The notes beneath the pieces are model-generated. The model had not been told where the DNA came from. It saw only the letters and a program-made list of their open reading frames with translations, and did not search any database. Below, in pieces: positions 29,527 to 40,787 of a DNA stretch of 64,000 nt (position 1 is its first letter; each line of letters begins with the position of its first letter). A program made the translations under genes and the position numbers. Source of the DNA: Cydia pomonella (lineage: Eukaryota > Arthropoda > Insecta > Lepidoptera > Tortricidae); NCBI RefSeq assembly GCF_033807575.1, contig NC_084726.1:13764001-13828000 (forward strand), read 5' to 3'.

Positions 29527-30069
29527 TCCTCGCGTTGTCTTGGCATTTTGCCACGGGTCATGAGCCTGGGGTCCGCTTGACAACTAATCCCCGGAATTGG
29601 TGTAAGCACATAGAATAAACTAGGCCTTATTTGGATTAGTCCGGTTTCCTCACGATGTTTTCCTTCACCGAAAAGCGACTGGTAAATATAAAATGGATCT
29701 CTATTGTTTCCCTGTTTTAAGTCATAATGTATTGTTTGTCCGCATTTTTGTCAGCCATCTTTTGGTTTTTCTCTGAAACGCGTAACTTTTCAGGATTGCC
29801 ATAAAACAAACCTAACCTGACCTAACCTAACCTATAGGATAACCTAAGGACATTCCTGAAAAGTTAACGGTTTCAGAGTTATGACTAATGATACGAGTAA
29901 TATGACTATCTTCACATTATGATTTTCAATAATTATGCCAAACAAAGGGATCCGATATAAAATGTTATTTCGTACATAAGTTCCGAGAAACTTATTGGTA
30001 CTAGCCGGGGTTTGAACCCGCGACCTCTGGATTGAAAGTCACACGCTCTTACCGTTAGGCCATTAGCGC
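29527..30069 (-). mobile_element. SINE family C split by a nested element
   Basis: The 3' part is at 29527-29695 and the head part at 29965-30069, with B-box complement 'ggtttgaacccgcgacctct' and A-box complement 'ccgttaggccattagcgc'. Between them is a 259-bp insertion flanked by a 10-bp duplication. Confidence 0.75.
29696..29954. mobile_element. TIR-like element nested in SINE, 10-bp TSD
   Basis: It is flanked by an exact 10-bp duplication, atataaaatg (29686-29695 and 29955-29964). Short ends are inverted (gatctctattgttt; reverse complement of right end ggatccctttgttt). The centre has 'cctaacctgacctaacctaa' and a 'ttttcaggattgcc' / 'cattcctgaaaagtt' inverted pair. A 9-10 bp duplication fits Mutator-like elements, but no enzyme is encoded to confirm. 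Confidence 0.6.
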
Positions 30070-30461
30070 AAATGTTATACATATAAAATGTAAAATTCCG
30101 TCCGTGTTAATGACCAAACTTAGTTCACAGTAAACTTATTTTTAGTTCCTAAAAAGGTGACTTATTACTGTTTAAATCGTAGTTTCAATTTACATATATA
30201 AAACAAGTACTATTTATTCACACATGACCGTTTGCGACCCTCAAAGCAGGCGTTCGTTATTTTTCCGCACCGTTTTACTTTTATAATGGTCTCCTTCGCT
30301 CTATTTGCATGAAATAGGCGCAAGTTTGTAGTTCGCTTTTATGAATTTAAGGTTACATTTGGATTGTGACAGCAGCGTTGGCTGTTGCAGCGTTGTCGGT
30401 AACAATTTTCTTGAAAAAATTAGTTGTTGTTGCCGCATTAGATCACCAGACCACGGGACTT

Positions 30462-30775
30462 GACAGAGTACGATACACCTATGTTCGAGGATCATTTACG
30501 GTCGCTAGCATTAGCAACAAACTGACGGATGGCCGCCTACGCAGGTTTGGACACGTCATGAGACGTGATGAAAGCCACAGGACGAGAACCGTATTGAACA
30601 TAAAAGAGGGAGGCCGTGGCCGAGGACAACGCCTCACAACTTAGAGCTGCACTGTTAAATAATACATGGAAGCAGCAGGTACAAAGTGGCATAATGGTAT
30701 AAGGAGGGCCGGCCCCAACTAGAGATGGGAATAATAATGGCCAGGGTGAAGAAGAAGAAGAAGGAGTTGCCGTAT
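30462..30775 (+). pseudogene. RTE-like RT C-terminal fragment
   Basis: The frame reads GRLRRFGHVMRRDESHRTR, then GGRGRGQRLTT and stop. Downstream 'acatggaagcagcaggtaca' and the 'gaagaagaagaagg' tail are of the type following such ends. It is similar in kind to the fragment at 56893. No polymerase domain remains. Confidence 0.55.
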
Positions 30776-30839
30776 TAGATAGTGCTTCGATTAGGACGTT
30801 CAATATTGTTATTTATGTATATTGGTGGAGGGTGAGGGT

Positions 30840-31615
30840 AAGTATGGTTTCTTCTGTCCGCGAATAAACCTATGTACTAGCGCACGGTCTTCAAATTTAC
30901 ACCTCCAAGAACCCTCCGTATCATCCCTTGGGGCTTAGGTAATATGTCCCTCGTTTTAAGCAGTTGAGAGGTAGGAGAGAGGACGAGACGTCGACAACTT
31001 CGTAGGTTATTCATGCTTGTTTGCTAACGACGTAAATCCACCAAGAAGAACACCAATATCATTGGTTGATTCTCTCACCTCAGCGTCAGTGGAATGGCAG
31101 CCTTATCAAGACGATTCAAAGTGATATATGTATTATCGGCTCTGCAGTCGTCATCCAATTTGAACCTTTATTATTTAGGCACAACTGGTACAAGCGTCTT
31201 CTAAGAAAGAATGTTCTCAATCCAACTGGACCTATAATTATGTTATATATGCTATAGTTTACCTACATAATAAAAAAAATAAACTGTGATTGAATAGTAG
31301 AAGGCTCCATTTAAAAATAAAGCAATTGTTTCCGGAACTCTAATTGTCATTTTCCTAATTATTACAGTAGGCAATTAACATTTAAAACCGTTATAATATA
31401 TTTCTACATTTGCGGCCGGGAAGTCCACGTGGCATTAAAACCTGAATGAAATCTTATTCGTGACATATCTATATATATATTCTATTTCGAGTTAAACAAA
31501 GCCTTTGTGAGTCAAGAATCGTAAATAATAAGACACATTGAATAAAGAATTTTGCAATTTATTGTCAAGTGCTCTTGGAAGGGTTGTGCCGAGTTTCATC
31601 TTCATGTACTGTACG
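30840..31615. other. No gene recognised
   Basis: Mixed composition with small frames, none recognised. No tRNA heads or inverted repeats noticed. Confidence 0.4.
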
Positions 31616-31620
31616 CTCAA

Positions 31621-31955
31621 TCAGGCCGATTCGGCTTAAACGACTTGATTATGGTTTTCATCTGATTTAGGAGAGTGATATTCTAGCCTTACCAGGAATT
31701 TGAAACGGACATATTCGCTAACGTCTGCGTAACTTAATTTCTATGTATCTCGCTCGCACTAATATTGCAATACGAGCGAGATGCATAGAAAGGAAGTTAC
31801 GCAGATGTTTCGGATTGTGTCAGTGTCAAACTCGCACGGCTGGTGACTGCATTTCGTCGGCTCGAGCCGCTAACGCTGACTGGTGCTTGCGGTCAAGGTC
31901 ATATCAAACTAAGATCAAAACCATATCAAATTGTTGACCCTGAATCGGCCTCCTG
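31621..31955. mobile_element. MITE containing a second, nested MITE
   Basis: The outer ends 'aggccgattcggcttaaacg' and right end (reverse complement aggccgattcagggtcaaca) are inverted, and 'gattatggttttcatct' matches 'gatatggttttgatctt' internally. A smaller palindrome at 31708-31822 sits inside: 'ctgcgtaactt' and 'tctatgtatctcgctcg' pair with 'cgagcgagatgcataga' and 'aagttacgcag'. Confidence 0.65.
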
Positions 31956-32429
31956 GAGTGTTACTTGGCGATTTTAGTATAGGTTGAATGCTCAAAGGGT
32001 TTTACATTTTTTATCCCAATTGTATATATATATACTCGTATGGGTGTATTGTACAAAATGATACTTAGTAGGTATATACAATATACATATTATCACTTTG
32101 ACTGAGTATTTGGGCGAAAATCTTCAAAATACCTACATAATCATGTGCCTGTTTTATGCTGATAAGAAATAATTCTACCCAAATTGGTATGTACACAAGT
32201 CCGAGCTCACTGTTTGTATATAAAAATAATATTAAGTTAGTTATACATATTTCTCGTGTAAGTGAAATGTAATTTCTTATGAGAAATAAAATGTCTTTAA
32301 ACCGAAAATCTAATCCACATCCCCTTCCATGTCCGCTGTCACGACGTCCAGCCAGCGCTTCTTAGGCCTACCGCAGCCGCGTGATCTAGGGCCTTGGACA
32401 GTCAGATCGAGGCATCTACATAATATATT
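31956..32429. other. AT-rich, short RTE-like piece
   Basis: A tail-like run lies at 32250-32300 (tctcgtgtaagtgaaatgta). The segment about 32320-32400 in reverse reads like the 'PRKRWLDVV'-type end of an RTE protein (tcacgacgtccagccagcgc, cttaggcctaccgc on plus). Too short for a firm call. Confidence 0.35.
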
Positions 32430-32700
32430 ATGACGACCGGTTTGGCCTAGTGGGTAGTGACCCGGCCTACGAAGCTGATGGTCCCGGGTTCAAATCCTGG
32501 TAAGGGCATTTATTCGTGTGATGAGCATGAATATTTGTTCCTGAGTCATGGGTGTTTTCTATGTATTTAAGTATTTATAAATATTTTTATATTATATATA
32601 TCGTTGTCTAAGTACCCTCAACACAAGCCTTATTGAGCTTACTGCGGGACTTAGTCAATTTGTGTAATAAATGTCCTATTATATTTATTTATTTATTATT
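32430..32700 (+). mobile_element. SINE family B, near full length
   Basis: A box TGGCCTAGTGG, B box GGTTCAAATCC, full body with 'ttcctgagtcatgggtgttt', 'ctcaacacaagccttattga' and an AT tail (tatttatttattatttatta). It is the cleanest copy of the family here. Confidence 0.85.
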
Positions 32701-33142
32701 TATTATATTTCCGACGTTGTCCACCAAGTAGGGTCAAATATAAGATAATAATAAGTAAGTATTTCGCGATGTTTACAGCTCACAGACCCACTAGTAAATA
32801 AAAGTAACATTAAAAAAAGGGGTAGAAATAATAAATATTATTGCTACGTAAACATACAATGGGTTCGTGGTCAAGAAATAAAGAGCATTATTAAATTAAT
32901 CAAATTAATTTGCGCATCGTGAATTAATTTACTGATAAATTTGAAGGAGATTTACGCCTTTAATGTGTAATCACGGATTTCCGGTGAAGTATCGGTTCCA
33001 AAAATAGATATACATAATCAATTCCAATTTTCATTGAAAGCCGATCGCTTTCTTGGCATACTGGCTGATGTAGGTACACGTGTATCGATTTTATTTAGCG
33101 AATAAACGGTATTCTAGAGAACCGAGTCTTTCAAAATATTAT

Positions 33143-33287
33143 TTAACCCTTTATCGGCCCAGATTTAAAAAATACACTATATACGCTTGACCGCATCTGC
33201 ATTAGAAAAAGTCACAAAAAGATGGTGTTATAGGGTTGTTCATTTTGCCGTACAATATCGAAGTGTACCCTGCCTGTAAAGGGTCAA
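33143..33287. mobile_element. Possible piggyBac-type MITE
   Basis: TTAACCCTTTATCGGCC at the left and 'cctgtaaagggTCAA' at the right form short inverted ends. The target is TTAA on the left but TCAA on the right, so one side has mutated or the boundary is wrong. No coding. Confidence 0.45.
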
Positions 33288-33479
33288 CTTGCCCTGTTAG
33301 TATGTTAGCTAGTGTGGGTCAAATCTACAAAGCTAAATTTGAGCCACTTCCTGATTTCTGATTGAGCTGAAATTTTGTATACATATGTAAATCGGATAAC
33401 AGTGCAGTATTATGATTACATTGAGCTGGTCTGATGATGGAGACAGGAGTTGCCATGGGAACTCTGTGATAAAGCCGTC

Positions 33480-33593
33480 GTAAACGCTTCTCACGCACTG
33501 TTATTGCATAAAATGGAGACCCATGCTCTTTGAAACATTTAGCGCGAGTGACTATAAATATTACGTGATTTAAACCGTATTATTAGCAGTAAT
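33480..33593. mobile_element. MITE family 2, right-half copy
   Basis: 'gtaaacgcttctcacgcac', 'gctctttgaaacattt', 'gcgcgagtgactataaat' and 'ttattag' follow the same order as 17010-17100 in family copy 1. The left TIR is not present. Confidence 0.6.
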
Positions 33594-34855
33594 TCCCTAG
33601 AATCAATCCTAATTGATTATATGTTACTAAGTACATCGGTTTAACTCGATCAAGTTATTCAAGTCTAGGCTACAAATACATGCAAATGATATTTAACCCT
33701 TAATCAAAGAACGGAAAATTATTCCCCATATCCTTCCTATTTACGAAATAAATTATATTTTATATTGGCAACACCCAGCGATACAAACTAAACAGATTTA
33801 AAATCTTAGTAACATTTTGAATTTGATAGATGGCAACACTTTTCTGTGACTTCACATTTCAAAGATAAAATCAGTTGTCCTAATTTTTTTGCAATAGCAA
33901 CGGTTTTTTTTTAGGTTTTTGAGGTTAAGTGCTAAAAAAATCTGTTAAGTGCATACACTGAATACTATAAACTAGACTTATTTTCCCTGTGTTTTGCTTG
34001 AAAAGAATTGTGATAAGGATATGATTTAGTCAACATTTTTAGTTTTTAGTAAGTGGGAAATTATATCCCATTGTTTGGCTCTCCGCTTAAATTTTTATTT
34101 GTTTCTATAATATATAAATTATGCCGAGATGTCTGTTACACAACAAAAATCTATGGTTTCCTTTCGTTTTTCCTTTTATTTTTTCTAGTACAGTTCCACA
34201 TGCAATCGAGCCCTGTTATGCCAAAACTTGCTTTAAATTATCATATTGTTTCATCTAAAGTAGATCTTTAATACTTTTAGGTATGCTGATTGCATTGCTG
34301 ATTCCGCATTTTTTTATTTTAAAATACTATTCCTAACAACTTACAATAAGATAATGAATAAATAATAATAATAACAATCTTTCATTTTAGGCCTGCATAT
34401 TAATTTTTTTACTGTTATTAAAAATCATACTTAAATTTCAAACAAAGCCGGGGGAGATATGTAACCGTTTCGGACAATGGGAAAATACTTCCCACTACAT
34501 TCAATATTTTGCTATGCAATAACGGATAACGGGATATTATTTCCCACCGCAAAACCCCCACTTGTCCAAATTTTATATATTTTTTTGCAATCTACGCACC
34601 CAAATGACCTAAAAAACCATTGTTAGTTTTCAAAACTCTCATAAAAACTGTTCCGTTTGATTAAGGGTGAAACGAGCTCCATTTAGGTCTAGACCTAGAC
34701 ATCTAAATCTTATCTAGGGCTTGTTAAACCTAGACACGCACGGGCTATATAAACACCGTTCGCCATATCGTATGAATTATACCCCGAATATTAATCAGGG
34801 GGCAGATTCAGAAACGTATTCATAAATAAATACTTACTCAAGATTCTCAAGTCTA
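33594..34855. other. AT-rich, nothing recognised
   Basis: No significant frame (longest about 72 codons, unrecognised) and no repeat end. A weak inverted match lies around 34685-34735 (ctagacctagac...ctaaatc...ctagac). Confidence 0.45.
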
Positions 34856-35017
34856 TCGGCCCAATTCGAATATGTTTATGAAGATGTCACAGCGATACGA
34901 TACCGATCTCTGACTATTGAAGTGACGTTTATGATTGAATAAATGTCACTTTTGACACTGACATATCGGTATCTTATCGCTGTGATATCTTCTAAGCATT
35001 GTTCGCATTGGACCGTA
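34856..35017. mobile_element. MITE with TIRs of about 55 bp
   Basis: The left 'tcggcccaattcgaatatg' then 'gatgtcacagcgatacgata' matches the reverse complement of the right end (tacggtccaatgcgaacaat, then gatatcacagcgataagata). TA bases border each end. No coding. Confidence 0.65.
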
Positions 35018-35189
35018 TACTGCATTCCAGATAACTTTAGACTCTAGAAGATCACAGTATCAGAGATTCTAAACCTTTTCTGTGAAGTTGTATAAACAAC
35101 CAAATCATGCAACTTTGCTTGTAAAAGTTTAATGATAAAAGAAAAAAGTGGCTGTGACATAATTGGACAGACAGACGGATATGACGAAT

Positions 35190-35236
35190 CTATAAGGGTT
35201 CCGTTTTTTGCCATTTGGCTACGGAACCCTAAAAAC
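35190..35236. repeat. Foldback 'agggttccg' repeat end
   Basis: 'aagggttccgttttttgcca' pairs with 'ggctacggaaccct'. A related word pair occurs at 45097-45130. It appears to be the end of a dispersed repeat. Confidence 0.5.
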
Positions 35237-35289
35237 CGACAGTATTTTTTTTTTACTGGATTAGATTTTGCATCTCAAAATGGGATTGG

Positions 35290-35478
35290 GCTGTCGAGAG
35301 AGCGTTCTTAGGACGACCGGCTGGTCGCCGTCCGGTGGGTCGGCCCAGGTATCGCTGGGAAGACAGTGTGGCGGCGACTCTGCTTCAGCTTCGCGTCAGT
35401 AACTGGCAGGAAGTTGCGCAGGATCGGGACAGGTGGCACGCTCTCGTTTCGGAGGCCAAGATTCCTTTTGGATCACTT
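35290..35478 (+). pseudogene. RTE-like RT C-terminal fragment
   Basis: The frame reads RAFLGRPAGRRPVGRPRYRW, then LRVSNWQEVAQDRDRWHAL and VSEAKIPFGSLG. It is the same protein end as at 7520 and 52096, from a diverged family. Truncated on the 5' side and fused to unrelated sequence on the 3' side. Confidence 0.65.
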
Positions 35479-35674
35479 GGAGTCAGTAGAGAACGCGGTC
35501 CGAAAAATCTATATATTGCTGTCCGAATTTTTGATATTTGCAGCAGTGAGCAATGCAGTCGGCAATAATATTGGTCTGCAATACAGCAGCAGGAACGCCG
35601 GTGCAGTCTGAATCCGAACGGCACCTTAACAGCCATTGGAAAACTTATTGTATTGTTTATTTATTTATTTAAAC

Positions 35675-35688
35675 TATATTGCACAAAT
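35675..35688. repeat. PLE target-site duplication, left
   Basis: tatattgcacaaat here recurs at 43542-43555. The two halves belong to one retroelement-tail sequence (compare 25979-26075), so the whole 35689-43541 block entered as one insertion. Confidence 0.85.
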
Positions 35689-35902
35689 AATTAATAGAAT
35701 CAGGCGTTACTTTGCGGAAATCCATGCAAATTAAAACAAGTAATATTACTTTGCTAATCCGCGAGAAAATAACGTGTTAGTCAATCAGTGCTAACCCGTT
35801 ATACTTACTTGCGTATTTCTACATGCAATTAATGTTCCCACCCTCCCACCGCAAAAATAAATACGCAAATAAATATAACAACCCACCACCAAAAGTACAA
35901 AA

Positions 35903-35943
35903 CTCGACACGTGTTTCGCCTCTCTACGAGGCATCCTCAGGAG
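35903..35943 (-). ncRNA. Hammerhead-ribozyme-like motif, PLE copy 1
   Basis: Minus-strand equivalent of the motif at 40570-40610, with identical core and stems. See that entry for the pairing. Confidence 0.65.
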
Positions 35944-37985
35944 ATGCTAGAGATGTTGACGGTATGACACCCGACAACTGACTGAGCTGTCTAGAACGGT
36001 CGGCCATATTTATACCTTGACCAGTCCCCCTACTGTGCAAGTGTGAGTGAGATGGAAAAATTCGTAATAACGGCGATGACGCAACATTCAACTGTTCGTT
36101 AAGAATCATCCCCCTATTGTTGTACCTAATTATTTCCAACTGTTCCAGAACATTCAAACGCAATCCTTTCTCGCAAACATGTAAAATATCAAAAGAATGA
36201 TTCTCAGGTAAAGCATGGCCACTGTCTATCAAGTGCTTCGCAAAATTTGACTTTTCTGGATGGTTGTGTCTGTATGACGCAACATGCTCCTTATACCTGG
36301 TAGTGAAATTACGGCCTGTTTGCCCCACATACACTTTATTACAATTATCACAAGTAAGCTTATAAACTCCAGATTTTTTCCCTTCTCGATCTTATCTTTC
36401 CCATTGCAAAGTTTAGAGTGCAAAGTGTTGTTTGTCCTAAAAGCCACAGGAATGTCGTTAGCTTTTAAAATTTTGTAAATTGCATCTGACAATTTGCCAA
36501 CATAAGTTATGCTCGCTTTGTATTTCTTAATCGGCTCAGAGGATCGTGCAGCATACAACATATTGTTGACTATACTATTTCGCTTTTTTCTGATGATTCC
36601 ATCCACAACAGACTTATCATAGCCATTCGAAACTGCTAAATGATAAATATTATTTAGTTCAGCTCGATAGTGTTCATCAGAAAGAGGCACAGTCAACATC
36701 CGATGCACATAACAATGAAAAGCAGCCAACTTATGCTGCCATGGATGCGTCGAAGAAGCCGGGATAACCGAATCAGTATGTGTAGGCTTACGGTAAATTT
36801 GGAAATGATGCCTATTATTCACTCTTGAAATTGTTAAATCCAGAAAATTCAATGAGTTGTCTTGCTCCAGTTCCTTTTTAAACTTGATTTTCGGATGCTT
36901 ACTATTAAGTTCAGCAATAAAAGCATCCAGTTGGCCCATGCTCCCCATCCAACAAATAATCAAATCATCTACGTATCTAAAATAATATAAAATATTATTA
37001 TTGCTTACAATGTGCTGGTTCTCAAAATGGTCCATAAAAATATCCGCCATTAAAGGACTCAGCGGAGAACCCATAGCCAAACCATCACTTTGCAAATAAT
37101 ACTGTCCCCCAAATCTAAAATAATTTTGTTTCATACAAATCGCAGTAAGATCTATCAACTCATCTACCTCCCCTGGATGCAACCGTTGCTTTTCAAAAAG
37201 ACCCCTAAGAATATCCAAAGTATCCCCATATGGCACATTCGTAAACAAACTGTCTACATCTAATGAAAGAAGGACAGCATTCTCTGGTATGTTAATATCT
37301 TTTATTTTCTCTATTAACTGCAAGCTATTCTTCAAACAATATTTCGGCTGGAACTGAGACTTCTGTCTAATAATACAATTCAACCTCTTAGCTAGATTAT
37401 AAGTTGGAGCACCCAAGTAAGAGACCACTGGACGAACCGGAATATTATCCTTATGGATTTTTGGAAGTCCGTAAAGAAAAGGAGCTCGTGGATTCATAGG
37501 CACAACCATGTTCTTTTGATGCTCGGTTTCAAAAACAAACATAGAATTTCTTATTGCATGTCTGAGATCTTTCTGGAACCCTGGAGTTGGGTCCCTATGC
37601 AAGCTCGAAAAACCATCACCTTGAATAAGATCTAATACTTTCTGATTATATTGTCCCTTCCCCATGATCACAATGCAATTGCCTTTGTCCGCTTTTGAAA
37701 CCACCAGATCATTGTCTTGCACTTTCTGTTGTATAGATCTCAGCACCAAAACATCAGAAACAGCACCCTCAGCCTGTGCTGGACTAGAACTCTTAATAAC
37801 ATTAGCTACCATGGTCTTCGTATCTACATCACCACGGCCCCGCACTATTGCAACCTCTGAATCCACTGCTAAATTCTCTAGAGTTCCCTGAGTTATTTTT
37901 GGCCGGAAATTATATTTTAATCCTTTTCCTAAAAGCCCAATTTCATTCTCAGCAAAGTCTACATTAGTTAAATTCTTTACGCGAG
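35924..37985 (-). pseudogene. PLE RT/GIY-YIG, copy 1, 5'-truncated and frameshifted
   Basis: It begins inside the protein (matching from about residue 170 of copy 3) and is open through the RT, including VSKADKGNCIVIM, SLDVDSLFTNVPY, LAMGSPLSPLMAD and FRYVDDLIICW. A run of six A on the coding strand (36374-36379), where copies 2 and 3 have seven, shifts the frame just before the GIY-YIG domain, whose remainder is in another frame down to 35924. The C-terminus (SPEDAS, stop) is preserved. It cannot give a full-length product. Confidence 0.9.
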
Positions 37986-38001
37986 TAAGCGAAGCGAAGC
38001 G
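37986..38001. other. Head-to-head junction linker between PLE copies 1 and 2
   Basis: About 17 bp (taagcgaagcgaagcga) matches neither copy and is built of repeated GCGAA/AGCGA words. It may be template slippage or filler DNA formed during insertion. Confidence 0.6.
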
Positions 38002-38031
38002 AGCAAAGTAATATTACTTGTTTTAATTTGC

Positions 38032-40589
38032 ATGGATTTCCGCAAAGTAACGCCTGATTCTATTAATTATTTGAAAACGGCTTGCGTAGCCGAACAGGCA
38101 CGACTTTACGTTAAACTAACTAAACAACATCGTGCAGCTGTCCAGAATGTTTGGTTTAACCAACAGTGCAAGCGTTTGAAGGTTGTTCCTAATTACATCC
38201 ATGTTCGCTGTGGTAGTAATTCTAGGGCTGCTAGGTTGGCTGTTAATGGGGCTCAGAGAATTTGGTTGAACGAAGAATCTCGCCACTGGTTTTCCGTAAG
38301 AGATAATTTGAAATTACTCTTAAGGTGTTATATTCAGAACTTTCGTTTAAGTTGCATAATCTCGAGTTCGATATACTGGATCAAAAGGCGAGGTACTTTG
38401 CTTCTGAACTTGCACACGAGATGTATACCACCCAGCTTAATAAATTGCATAGGTTAACAGAGTCAAGTTCTAGTTCATTTTTAAGGAGGAGGGAAATGGA
38501 ACCAACAACACACCATGATTTCCATCCTCGCGTAAAGAATTTAACTAATGTAGACTTTGCTGAGAATGAAATTGGGCTTTTAGGAAAAGGATTAAAATAT
38601 AATTTCCGGCCAAAAATAACTCAGGGAACTCTAGAGAATTTAGCAGTGGATTCAGAGGTTGCAATAGTGCGGGGCCGTGGTGATGTAGATACGAAGACCA
38701 TGGTAGCTAATGTTATTAAGAGTTCTAGTCCAGCACAGGCTGAGGGTGCTGTTTCTGATGTTTTGGTGCTGAGATCTATACAACAGAAAGTGCAAGACAA
38801 TGATCTGGTGGTTTCAAAAGCGGACAAAGGCAATTGCATTGTGATCATGGGGAAGGGACAATATAATCAGAAAGTATTAGATCTTATTCAAGGTGATGGT
38901 TTTTCGAGCTTGCATAGGGACCCAACTCCAGGGTTCCAGAAAGATCTCAGACATGCAATAAGAAATTCTATGTTTGTTTTTGAAACCGAGCATCAAAAGA
39001 ACATGGTTGTGCCTATGAATCCACGAGCTCCTTTTCTTTACGGACTTCCAAAAATCCATAAGGATAATATTCCGGTTCGTCCAGTGGTCTCTTACTTGGG
39101 TGCTCCAACTTATAATCTAGCTAAGAGGTTGAATTGTATTATTAGACAGAAGTCTCAGTTCCAGCCGAAATATTGTTTGAAGAATAGCTTGCAGTTAATA
39201 GAGAAAATAAAAGATATTAACATACCAGAGAATGCTGTCCTTCTTTCATTAGATGTAGACAGTTTGTTTACGAATGTGCCATATGGGGATACTTTGGATA
39301 TTCTTAGGGGTCTTTTTGAAAAGCAACGGTTGCATCCAGGGGAGGTAGATGAGTTGATAGATCTTACTGCGATTTGTATGAAACAAAATTATTTCAGATT
39401 TGGGGGACAGTATTATTTGCAAAGTGATGGTTTGGCTATGGGTTCTCCGCTGAGTCCTTTAATGGCGGATATTTTTATGGACCATTTTGAGAACCAGCAC
39501 ATTGTAAGCAATAATAATATTTTATATTATTTTAGATACGTAGATGATTTGATTATTTGTTGGATGGGGAGCATGGGCCAACTGGATGCTTTTATTGCTG
39601 AACTTAATAGTAAGCATCCGAAAATCAAGTTTAAAAAGGAACTGGAGCAAGACAACTCATTGAATTTTCTGGATTTAACAATTTCAAGAGTGAATAATAG
39701 GCATCATTTCCAAATTTACCGTAAGCCTACACATACTGATTCGGTTATCCCGGCTTCTTCGACGCATCCATGGCAGCATAAGTTGGCTGCTTTTCATTGT
39801 TATGTGCATCGGATGTTGACTGTGCCTCTTTCTGATGAACACTATCGAGCTGAACTAAATAATATTTATCATTTAGCAGTTTCGAATGGCTATGATAAGT
39901 CTGTTGTGGATGGAATCATCAGAAAAAAGCGAAATAGTATAGTCAACAATATGTTGTATGCTGCACGATCCTCTGAGCCGATTAAGAAATACAAAGCGAG
40001 CATAACTTATGTTGGCAAATTGTCAGATGCAATTTACAAAATTTTAAAAGCTAACGACATTCCTGTGGCTTTTAGGACAAACAACACTTTGCACTCTAAA
40101 CTTTGCAATGGGAAAGATAAGATCGAGAAGGGAAAAAAATCTGGAGTTTATAAGCTTACTTGTGATAATTGTAATAAAGTGTATGTGGGGCAAACAGGCC
40201 GTAATTTCACTACCAGGTATAAGGAGCATGTTGCGTCATACAGACACAACCATCCAGAAAAGTCAAATTTTGCGAAGCACTTGATAGACAGTGGCCATGC
40301 TTTACCTGAGAATCATTCTTTTGATATTTTACATGTTTGCGAGAAAGGATTGCGTTTGAGTGTTCTGGAACAGTTGGAAATAATTAGGTACAACAATAGG
40401 GGGATGATTCTTAACGAACAGTTGAATGTTGCGTCATCGCCGTTATTACGAATTTTTCCATCTCACTCACACTTGCACAGTAGGGGGACTGGTCAAGGTA
40501 TAAATATGGCCGACCGTTCTAGACAGCTCAGTCAGTTGTCGGGTGTCATACCGTCAACATCTCTAGCATCTCCTGAGGATGCCTCGTAG
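38032..40589 (+). pseudogene. PLE RT/GIY-YIG, copy 2, one frameshift
   Basis: The N-terminal part starts at ATG 38032 (MDFRKVTPDS...). A one-base deletion at about 38313-38316 (attactctt, versus attacatctt in copy 3) shifts the frame; the remainder is open from the second frame to the stop at 40587-40589. RT motifs A, B and C and GIY-YIG motifs are intact and the C-terminus is complete. Its upstream pseudo-LTR is missing: homology starts at 38002. Confidence 0.92.
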
Positions 40590-40610
40590 AGAGGCGAAAC
40601 ACGTGTCGAG
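40570..40610 (+). ncRNA. Hammerhead-ribozyme-like motif in PLE pseudo-LTR (copies 2/3)
   Basis: Helix I closes with CTC (40570-40572) to GAG (40608-40610). Then come CTGAGGA (40573-40579), one unpaired T, a perfect helix II GCCTC/GAGGC around loop GTAGA, GAAA (40596-40599), a very short palindromic helix III (CACGTG) and the cleavage triplet GTC ending at 40607. Type I hammerheads with tiny stem III are known from PLE pseudo-LTRs. The extra T before helix II departs from the standard core. The motif overlaps the last codons and the TAG stop of the ORF. Confidence 0.7.
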
Positions 40611-40787
40611 TTTTGTACTTTTGGTGGTGGGTTGTTATATTTATTTGCGTATTTATTTTTGCGGTGGGAGGGTGGGAACATTAATTGCATGTAGAAATAC
40701 GCAAGTAAGTATAACGGGTTAGCACTGATTGACTAACACGTTATTTTCTCGCGGATTAGCAAAGTAATATTACTTGTTTTAATTTGC
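40590..40787 (+). repeat. PLE pseudo-LTR spacer between tandem copies
   Basis: The shared terminal sequence runs from the ribozyme through 'ttttggtggtgggttgttat', 'tttgcggtgggagggtggga' and 'ttagcaaagtaatattactt' to the ATG of copy 3. It also occurs at 43380-43541 and, reversed, at 35700-35900. It probably carries the promoter and 5' leader of the downstream copy. Confidence 0.8.

Noticed and set aside
29808..29838. CCTAACC words resembling the insect telomere repeat
   Set aside because: Only a few irregular copies, and they lie inside a 259-bp transposable element with its own target duplication.
36284..37891. Several plus-strand frames of 60-75 codons across the inverted PLE copy
   Set aside because: They are antisense shadows of the RT coding sequence; the same frames reappear antisense to copies 2 and 3.
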